From: Silene latifolia
Lineage: Eukaryota; Streptophyta; Magnoliopsida; Caryophyllales; Caryophyllaceae
Length of the DNA stretch: 64,000 nt
Assembly (NCBI RefSeq): GCF_048544455.1
Contig: NC_133536.1
Coordinates: 24,368,152-24,432,151, forward strand
Reading direction: 5' to 3'
Shown here: in pieces, positions 55,364-64,000 of the stretch
Position numbering within the stretch: position 1 is the first letter of the stretch
Layout: every line of letters starts with the position of its first letter
Notes under the pieces: generated by a model
Seen by the model: the letters and a program-made list of their open reading frames with translations, nothing else
The model's database searches: none
What the model was told of the DNA's origin: nothing
Translations under genes and position numbers: made by a program

Positions 55364-58300
55364 TGTAACACCCGTAAATTTCTCATTCTGACATTTAAAA
55401 TTCATTTAACCGTTCGATTACTTTATTTTATATTTTGAAATTATGTAATTTAATTAACCTCCTTTTGAACATAAATTTTATAAAATTTACACTCTTACAA
55501 GCTTGTTTATATAAAATAAATATTTCAGTCGGATAATAATAATTGTGACGATAATAATAGTTTTCCGTCTTAAGTTATAGACATATTTCCGTCTAGCAGG
55601 ATCGTCACATTTCTCTTATAAAACTATTTCAATTCGGACCAACCCGATTCTGACAACACTCACTCTTACCCACTACCTTTAAATAACTCATTATATATTA
55701 TTATTACTATATTCATTATTATTATACATTGTTATATATATACATATATTTATTATTACTAATATTATTTTGTTGTTGACCCGTCCCCACCCCCCCCCCC
55801 CCATTTCTTCCTTCTTCATTTCGGAATGAACCCAGCAACAGCAACAAAAAGCAACGAAACACACAGAGCAACACACCTCCCTTTTCGTCACCTCCAACCT
55901 CAGATCCCGCCTCCATTCTCAACCAAATTCGATAAATTTTACACCAATAGCTTCCTCTCCTCGTCCTCCTTCTTTATATGTAAGAAAGAGCCAAGCTTTC
56001 GTCCTATTTCAATTCGGCCGTCTTTCAAAGGATTCGGATTTTGGGTTAATTTCTTCTGTTTTTGGGTTTCGTGTCATCCTTGGGCGGCTCCTGTGGCGTT
56101 TAGGAGAACAAAAAAGGTAACGGTGATAGGTTACTCGACAAAATGTCGACTCCGTCTTATATGTCGTTTTATACACTCTTGTTTGATAAAGTTTGAGTCT
56201 TGGAGTTTTTCTCATTTGTTTGTTAATTTCCGTCTCGAATATGCCCCTTTGATTTCCCGTCTGAAAACGTGCACTGCTAGGCTACTCATTCCTATCTTAT
56301 TTTCTGTTTTGCTGCGTTTGTTCTCTGTTTCGGGACGGACTAATCAGTCCCTTTGACTTATTTTCTTTCTTATTTGCTTCATGTAAATATCGTCATGTGT
56401 AAACTTGAAATTCTTGCTTTAAATTGTCGTGCCTTGAACGTATGTTGCTGCGGTTTTCTTTCCTTGTCTCGTGAATGACAGTTTCTATCTCTGAACTCTT
56501 ATATTCCATTAGCTTGGTATTACTTCATTTGTTAAGACTTTGGTCAGTGTTGTAGATTTTATTGCCCTTGTTGGAGTAGCTAGCTGTTTAAGTGGAGAGT
56601 GGAGAGTAGAGGCATAGTAAAATGCCCACTGAAGGTTATCCGGGGTTTTTGTGAAATCTGTAGATGCAGGGACATCTTTGCCATTTAGGCTAGAATGCTA
56701 GATGGATTACTAGCTAAGTTGAGTTCCCCTTAAATTACTCTCATGACTTAATTTGGGACTGTTTTTGAGTCCGCTTTGCAGGTACTTTGGGGACAGTTTC
56801 GGGACGGATAAAATGGTGTCCTTCGGGACTGTGTTTGGGGCGTGAGAGTGACTGATGTGGGACGGGTTCTCTGTGCATTTTTGGGATTGTTTTGGACGGC
56901 CCATTCACGGCTGCAATTAGTTCGTATTGGGACAACTTTCCATGATGAATATGGGTTATTTATGGGACGGTCTTATGAGTGTCATGCGAGTTTTTTTGGG
57001 ACTGTTTTTGCGCCGATTTTGGGTCGGTGTAATGCTTTCTTGTGGGACTGTTTTGAGTCAGTTTTGCAGGTTTTCTGGGCAGGTTTCTTGGCTGGCCTGA
57101 CATGTTCATTTTGGGCAAGAATGCGGACTGTTTGGGACGGTGTAAAGATGGTAGAAGTGGGTTGTTTTAGGACAGTCAAGCATGGGTTTTCGATGGCTGA
57201 GATGGGTAGTTGTTTAGGTGGAGTGTTGGAGCGGCCTATGGCCTGAGCTGGGGCTGCCTGAGGCCTGGTCAGGGGCTGCCTGCGACCTTGGACAGTGGCT
57301 AGGGCTGGCCAGTTATGGCCCTAGTCACGAGGTTGAGCCGTGGCCTAGCCTCGGGTTGTGTACCTTCTTGAGTCGATATAAATTCGTGTTTGGTCTATTT
57401 AAAACCCGTCTCACGCTTTATATAACTTAATTCGTTAAATATCGTTTATTCATATATTTTTCTCACATTAATCATAAATGTGGAATTTATTATTTATTCA
57501 AGTCAAAATTTGATGAAATGTCTTATTTACCTATAATATGAATTTTTAATCCGTTCATTCTCATTTATTTATCGTATCTCAAATACGAGTGAATTATTCT
57601 ACTTGTTTAATTAAATTGAGTCATTTGTAATAATGCTTGTTTTGCTTGTTATAAATGGTTTATTTCCATTTATTTACATTTTTATTCAAGTGACAAATAT
57701 TGAAGAAATGGGTTTCCTATTCATGTTTATGAATATAATTTGGCATGAAATGTCTTATTTGGATTATCATCGGCTCATTTCATTAGTAGTCTCTTTCCAA
57801 GTTGATTCGTATCGCTTGGGTGAGTCGTGTAGTAGTCCCTTTCCAAGTTGATTCGCATCGCTTGGTTGAGTCGTGTAGTAGTCCCTTTCCAAGTTGATTC
57901 GCATCGCTTGGTTGGGTCGTGTAGTAGTCTCTTTCCAAGTTGATTCGCATCGCTTGGTTGAGTCGTATTCATTTGATAATGCTTTTAGGCTATACCATAT
58001 TGCTTGACTTATCTTTACGCCTCTTTCGGATCGTCTGCCGATTGTGGGTTTAGCTCATATCTTCCGCCTTTTTCGGATCGTTTCTCGCCGATTGTGGGTT
58101 CTCGATTTCCTATTTAGGGTTCGGGTCTTGGATGCGGACTGTCCCGCCGCATGTCGAATCGGGAACTGTCTTTGTCCCCGAGAGTCTGGCGATTTAGACT
58201 AGGGGCGAGTCTTGGGAGTACCATTGTCGTCCTACCAGGGTAATTATATATTGATATATGAGTAGTAAAGGTCTTGCTTGGTTATAGATATTGGTATTGG

Positions 58301-59157
58301 TCTATTGTTTGTCTTGGTCCTATCGGATACTAGGGGTGAGCTATAAGCCCTCTAGTTGCGATATGATCGTCGGGATTGATGCTCCCATCCGTTCTTATGG
58401 TGAGATGCAAGCCATAAGTATGAATGTGACATTAGTAGCCACGTCCCGTATAATGTCTGCTAAGTGGTTTTCCAAATAATGGCTACCATTTCTATTCTTG
58501 TAAATTGCATTGGATGACCCCTTATTTAGCTGCTTCACCTGATTCGGATTCTAACCTCACATCTATGTTGTATTTCCTTGAAATGCGTGCCTTGGTACAG
58601 GTTACCGTATTCTTGTCTTCCATATTATTTAATTGTCTCATATGAGTAGTTTAATCGTTATCATGCTAATGTTGATCTATCTTGTTCCATCTCATTTAAT
58701 TACCATGTTTAAACATAAACTTGATATCCATATTTTTGTAAGAGTCTTACATGACTTACCTGTTTTAGTTCTTTGTTATGTTCGTTTCGACATTTTGTGG
58801 CTGGGAGAAACTTGAGTTACTCCCCACTGACTGTGGCGTTCATGTTTACATGAATGACAGGTATTAGTGGTGCATTCATGGGGTGAAGACATGTGTGAGC
58901 TAGCGAGCACTTTGGCTTAGTAGTTGGTTTATTAGGATTGTTTAGACCTACCTTTTATTGTATTGTCATTCGAGGGATATATTTTCCCTCACCTTGATTA
59001 TCACGTTTGTATAATTTTAAAGTCTTTATTTCCGCACTCTTTATTTATGTTTTAGATTTTGGTGAACCCTTTTTCTTTTGATTTTAAACGTTTTAAAAAT
59101 TCCCTAAAATTCCGCATTTTATTAGTTATATTTTCCGCTTTATCGCGGGGTGTCACA
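55364..59157 (+). repeat. 5' LTR of the LARD (3794 bp)
   Basis: It begins TGTAACACCC and ends GGGTGTCACA, so the ends are inverted repeats. It contains a TATATATATA region near 55733, a C homopolymer near 55789-55802, many GGGACTGTTTT-like words (56750-57180) and a 46-bp tandem repeat. Open frames inside have no domain and are not called as genes. Confidence 0.92.
57785..57967 (+). repeat. 46-bp tandem repeat, four units, in the LARD 5' LTR
   Basis: Units begin AGTAGTC(C/T)CTTTCCAAGTTG and end TGAGTCGTGT, with one or two differences each. The same four units occur in the 3' LTR. Confidence 0.93.
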
Positions 59158-59159
59158 GT

Positions 59160-59171
59160 TGGTATCAGAGC
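59160..59171 (+). other. Primer-binding site of the LARD, initiator tRNA-Met
   Basis: TGGTATCAGAGC lies two bases after the LTR, the same site used by the Tekay-type element. Confidence 0.95.
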
Positions 59172-61355
59172 CTATGTTGCTCCCGACGCACACACGTGTA
59201 CCCCAACTTTAAACTTGAACTTGACCTTGAATAACGAATGAGAGATGGGTAGACTTAAGGACCTAAGGTGGTAGTCTGTAGTGTGTTCGCTCTTTGTTAA
59301 GTTCTAACATGTTTGTTGATTGTCATTCTATAATTGTTGTGCCCTTGGATCAATGACCGTAAACTTACTAATGTGGTGATCAAGATTTGGTGCCTATAGC
59401 CGAGGATTGAAGATTTGTTCAACCTTTGAAGAATGCTTCTACTTCCTCGAAGATGTTTCTCATTCTTTGTGTACCTTGCCTTATTCTTTATCTTTTGGTG
59501 CTTATCCTTCTTCTAAACTCTCTTCTGTTCTACTTTGAAAGTTACTCTTATACCCCTAACTTGTCCTTTCATCCTTGGTAATCCTCCCTTAACGCCTTTG
59601 ATAGTACTCTTTCTTTTGAGGAATGTTGACCACGGTTGAAAATTGACTTTTGAGGAGATTGTTTGTATCTGACCTTTAACCCTGGTTTTGAGAGGTTGTG
59701 ATGTTGGAAAGACTTAGGTAGTGTGATGAGACATACTTAATGATTCTTATACCTAGTTCCGTGATAAAGTGAGTATAATTGATTGGTGGATTATGTGTGT
59801 CAAGTGTGAGTGGCATTTGTTACTAAGGTTATAGAACTTGGCCTTGTTGTTTATGTTTGGGATATGAAAACCTTGGGAAGTGTAGTAGAGTCGACTTTCA
59901 TGAAAGAAGACTTTGGGTTGGCTTGTTACTACCTTACCCTATATGAAAACCTTGTGGAATATTTTAGAAACCTTTTCTGGGAATTTAGAGCTTGGAATTA
60001 GGATCCTTGACTGAGTATTTTACCATTTTGGGAAACTTATAGATGACACTAGTTGGATATGAATATAGCTTTATTGGGAACCTTGAGCTTGATCTTGTGG
60101 GAGTTGTTTGTAGATGATTGACGATTTAGAGTGATGAGATTACACTTATAGTGGAGTACCTTATTTCATGGAATGACTTAGAATGAAATAACGTAAGTCT
60201 TTTGAGGAAATCCTTGGGAATGTTATGGTTATGAGTTTTGTTGTTAGGAAGTTTTCGGGACTGCTTAGGTTGATTTTGTTATTTGAGGTTTGAGTATCTG
60301 GCGTTTCCCTGTTGTCTAAATCTCTTTTCTTCCTTGAGCATAAGCATTATCGTCATACCTCTTTTCCTTGCTTCATCATGCTCCTCCATAAAATTTGATG
60401 CTAGTGACTTATAAAATCTCTATCTTTGATGTTCTTATTGATTCGACTTCAATCCTTGCCCTATGAAAATCATCATAGCTCTTTTGATTAATTAAGTTGA
60501 ATCCTTTTCGCATACCGGTATCTATGCTGTCTAGTTACTTTTCTTTTGTCCAATTCCTAAACTTTCAAGCTACCATTTTTGATTCGTTGTTAAGAGTTGA
60601 TGCTACCTTTGCAAAACCTTACCTACTTTAAAGATTTGAGAATAAAAATTTGATTTAACTCCATATTTGTTCCTTGAGCATAGACTTCTTTATCATGATT
60701 TTAATTGCTAAACCCGAGATTTCTTCAAATTTTATCCAATTTCTATTAACTTTGATCTATTTATAATTCCGTTGTCAAAGTTTAATATTATATTTTTAAA
60801 ATTCGACTTCTTTTTGAAGTTCAACAGTGAATCTTTCAATTTCCATTTGGCTTTTGCAAAAGAAAATTTGAGTGAATTACCTTTTTCTTTTAATTTTAAC
60901 GTTGATCGGATGTTAGAACTTGTTATTAGAGACGTTTAATAACTTGTTCTACGCTTGTCGGCGAATTGATTTTGTTTTAAATTTGTCTTTGACTTGGAAA
61001 GTTAGCGTTCTTGTGTGCACGACAAGAGCAGTTTCGTTCCATGAATGAGACTTGTACTTTTGAAAACTCTTCATTAATGTTTTTGAAAGTATTTTGATTT
61101 TCGATTTATACAAATGATTTGCTTTTGACCTTATCTTGGATTTGGAATGTGATGTTCTTGAATGCGCAACGAGAGCACTTCCGTTCCTTTGAGGAGAATC
61201 TGGTTATGTTGGAAAATTTTATTTGAAACTGTTGAAAGGATTTTAATTCTCACAAGAGTAACCTTTTAATGCTTTGGTTACCGATTTCAAAATTCCGGTT
61301 TTATTTTTATATAACCTTTCATTCCTACTTTCAAGTTTCGAGGACGAAACTTTGT
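59172..61355 (+). other. Non-coding interior of the LARD
   Basis: No gag, protease, RT, integrase or other domain was recognised in any frame. A GAGAGCA(G/C)TT(T/C)CGTTCC block occurs twice (about 61025 and 61165), hinting at a local duplication. Confidence 0.75.
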
Positions 61356-61370
61356 AAAAGATGGGGTGAT
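61356..61370 (+). other. Polypurine tract of the LARD
   Basis: AAAAGATGGGGTGAT directly precedes the 3' LTR and follows a TTTCGAGGACGAAAC block. Confidence 0.85.
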
Positions 61371-64000
61371 TGTAACACCCGTAAATTTCTCATTCTGACA
61401 TTTAAAATTCATTTAACCGTTCGATTACTTTATTTTATATTTTGAAATTATGTAATTTAATTAACCTCCTTTTGAACATAAATTTTATAAAATTTACACT
61501 CTTACAAGCTTGTTTATATAAAATAAATATTTCAGTCGGATAATAATAATTGTGACGATAATAATAGTTTTCCGTCTTAAGTTATAGACACATTTCCGTC
61601 TAGCAGGATCGTCACATTTCTCTTATAAAACTATTTCAATTCGGACCAACCCGATTCCGACAACACTCACTCTTACCCACTACCTTTAAATAACTCATTA
61701 TATATTATTATTACTATATTCATTATTATTATACATTGTTATATATATACATATATTTATTATTACTAATATTATTTTGTTGTTGACCCGTCCCCACCCC
61801 CTCATTTCTTCCTTCTTCATTTCGGAATGAACCCAGCAACAGCAACAAAAAGCAACGAAACACACAGAGCAACACACCTCCCTTTTCGTCACCTCCAACC
61901 TCAGATCCCGCCTCCATTCTCAACCAAATTCGATAAATTTTACACCAATAGCTTCCTCTCCTCGTCCTCCTTCTTTATATGTAAGAAAGAGCCAAGCTTT
62001 CGTCCTATTTCAATTCGGCCGTCTTTCAAAGGATTCGGATTTTGGGTTAATTTCTTCTGTTTTTGGGTTTCGTGTCATCCTTGGGCGGCTCCTGTGGCGT
62101 TTAGGAGAACAAAAAAGGTAACGGTGATAGGTTACTCGACAAAATGTCGACTCCGTCTTATATGTCGTTTTATACACTCTTGTTTGATAAAGTTTGAGTC
62201 TTGGAGTTTTTCTCATTTGTTTGTTAATTTCCGTCTCGAATATGCCCCTTTGATTTCCCGTCTCAAACGTGCCTTTGCTAGGTCGCTCATTCCTATCTTA
62301 TTTTCTCGTTTTGCTTTGCGTTTGTTCTCTGTTTCGGGACGGACGAATCAGTCCCTTTGACTTATTTTCTTTCTTATTTGCTTCATGTAAATATCGTCAT
62401 GTGTAAACTTGAAATTCTTGCTTTAAATTGTCGTGCCTTGAACGTATGTTGTTTGCGGTTTTTTCTTTCCTTGTCTCGTGAATGACAGTTTCTATCTCTG
62501 AACTCTTATATTCCATTAGCTTGGTATTACTTCATTTGTTAAGACTTTGGTCGGTGTTGTAGATTTTATTGCCCTTGTTGGAGTAGCTAGTCATTTAAGT
62601 GGAGAGTGGAGAGTAGAGGCATAGTAAAATGCCCATCAAGGTTATCCGGGGTTTTTGTGGAAATCAGTAGTCTGCAGGGGACATCTTGCCATTTAGGCTA
62701 GAATGCTAGATGGATTACTAGCTAAGTTGAGTTCCCCTTAACTTACTCTCATGACTTAATTTGGGACTGTTTTTGAGTCCGCTTTGCAGGTACTTTGGGG
62801 ACAGTTTCGGGACGGATAAAATGGTGTCCTTCGGGACTGTGTTTGGGGCGTGAGAGTGACTGATGTGAGACGGGTTCTCTGTGCATTTTTGGGATTGTTT
62901 TGGACAGCCCATTCACGGCTGCAATTAGTTCGTATTGGGACAACTTTCCATGATGAATATGGGTTATTTATGGGACGGTCTTATGAGTGTCATGCGAGTT
63001 GTTTTGGGACTGTTTTGGCGCCGATTTTGGGTCGGTGTAATGCTTTCTTGTGGGACTGTTTTGAGTCAGTTTTGCAGGTTTTCTGGGCAGGTTTCTTGGC
63101 TGGCCTGACATGTTCATTTTGGGCAAGAATGCGGACTGTTTGGGACGGTGTAAAGATGGTAGAAGTGGGCTGTTTTAGGACAGTCAAGCATGGATTTTCG
63201 ATGGCTGAGATGGGTAGTTGTTTAGGTGGAGTGTTGGAGCGGCCTATGGCCTGAGCTGGGGCTGCCTGAGGCCTGGTCAGGGGCTGCCTGCGACCTTGGA
63301 CAGTGGCTAGGGCTGGCCAGTTATGGCCCTAGTCACGAGGTTGAGCCGTGGCCTAGCCTCGGGTTGTGTACCTTCTTGAGTCGATATAAATTCGTGTTTG
63401 GTCTATTTAAAACCCGTCTCACGCTTTATATAACTTAATTCGTTAAATATCGTTTATTCATATATTTTTCTCACATTAATCATAAATGTGGAATTTATTA
63501 TTTATTCAAGTCAAAATTTGATGAAATGTCTTATTTACCTATAATATGAATTTTTAATCCGTTCATTCTCATTTATTTATCGTATCTCAAATACGAGTGA
63601 ATTATTCTACTTGTTTAATTAAATTGAGTCATTTGTAATAATGCTTGTTTTGCTTGTTATAAATGGTTTATTTCCATTTATTTACATTTTTATTCAAGTG
63701 ACAAATATTGAAGAAATGGGTTACCTATTCATGTTTATGAATATAATTTGGCATGAAATGTCTTATTTGGATTATCATCGGCTCATTTCATTAGTAGTCT
63801 CTTTCCAAGTTGATTCGTATCGCTTGGGTGAGTCGTGTAGTAGTCCCTTTCCAAGTTGATTCGCATCGCTTGGTTGAGTCGTGTAGTAGTCCCTTTCCAA
63901 GTTGATTCGCATCGCTTGGTTGGGTCGTGTAGTAGTCTCTTTCCAAGTTGATTCGCATCGCTTGGTTGAGTCGTATTCATTTGATAATGCTTTTAGGCTA
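61371..64000 (+). repeat. 3' LTR of the LARD (cut by the window edge)
   Basis: It matches 55364-57992 with a couple of dozen substitutions and small indels, the largest clusters near 62265-62320, 62450 and 62590-62690. The end and target duplication are outside. Confidence 0.92.
63793..63975 (+). repeat. 46-bp tandem repeat, four units, in the LARD 3' LTR
   Basis: Same unit number and same unit variants as at 57785-57967, so the array existed before this insertion. Confidence 0.93.

Larger units (their letters stand above)
55364..64000 (+). mobile_element. LARD-type element with 3.8-kb LTRs and no coding genes
   Basis: The 5' LTR is 55364-59157. The 3' LTR starts at 61371 and runs off the window after 2630 bp that match the 5' LTR at roughly 98-99 percent by eye. 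The 2.2-kb interior has a tRNA-Met primer site and a polypurine tract but no gag or pol motif. Large LTRs around a non-coding centre define LARDs, which rely on another element for enzymes. The primer site, the TGTAACACCC end and the GAGGACGAAAC block before the polypurine tract resemble Tekay/Del chromoviruses. Confidence 0.9.

Noticed and set aside
55826..56356. Open frame of about 176 codons in the LARD LTR, kept in both LTRs
   Set aside because: The two LTRs are nearly identical so shared openness is not evidence of selection; composition is low-complexity and no domain, signal or codon bias is visible.
56842..57246. 134-codon frame in the LARD LTR
   Set aside because: It overlaps the GGGACTGTTTT words and repeats the same Trp/Asp/Cys pattern; an artefact of repeats.
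57785..57967. Regular 46-bp units suggesting a CRISPR array
   Set aside because: Repeats are contiguous with no unique spacers, and the window is plant nuclear DNA.

Overview
This is a transposon-dominated plant nuclear window. It carries plant Ty3 and Ty1 retrotransposons with tRNA-complementary primer-binding sites, CACTA and Stowaway-type DNA elements, a CLE peptide hormone gene and an intron-containing F-box gene. The style of the repeats suggests a eudicot, possibly Caryophyllales; that placement is an inference and was not tested. I find only two convincing host genes. One is a single-exon CLE prepropeptide (11931-12215, +). The other is a two-exon SKIP19-like F-box/LRR gene (18682-21505, -).

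Left part (1-22735): the 5' half of an Athila-like Ty3 element lies on the minus strand (1-4813, cut by the window edge). Next comes a gene-free stretch with Stowaway MITEs and SINE-like pieces. A LINE 3' portion (7985-10899) is split by a 1.66-kb CACTA element with an exact AGA target duplication. The CLE gene, a MITE with long inverted ends, an internally deleted mini-Copia element, a second LINE 3' end, and the F-box gene with a MITE-filled intron follow.

Middle part (22736-42099): a Tekay/Del-type chromovirus (LTRs 1373 and 1344 bp, GGCAC target duplication, gag-pol with a C-terminal chromodomain) holds a complete 11.0-kb element on the opposite strand (29525-40524, GGACG target duplication). 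That inner element is non-autonomous: it has Tat/Ogre-type LTRs and a tRNA-Arg-type primer site but only a gag-like gene with two CHHC knuckle modules. The whole nest sits between two inverted copies of the 5' flank of the F-box gene.

Right part (42100-64000): degenerate dispersed repeats, then the left end of a second CACTA element, interrupted by a pol-bearing Tat/Ogre-type element on the plus strand (44278 onward). Its gag, protease, RT, RNase H, extra RNase H and integrase domains are all recognisable but carry many stops. This element is broken by a hAT-like MITE with an 8-bp target duplication (53873-54955) and then by a young LARD-type element with 3.8-kb LTRs and no coding capacity (55364 to beyond the window).

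The pol-bearing 44278 element and the gag-only 29525 element share LTR and leader sequence, so they look like a helper family and its dependent. In three unrelated Ty3 lineages here, palindromic or hairpin motifs sit about 50-220 bp upstream of the presumed LTR TATA box. All calls rest on reading the sequence; no database search was possible.
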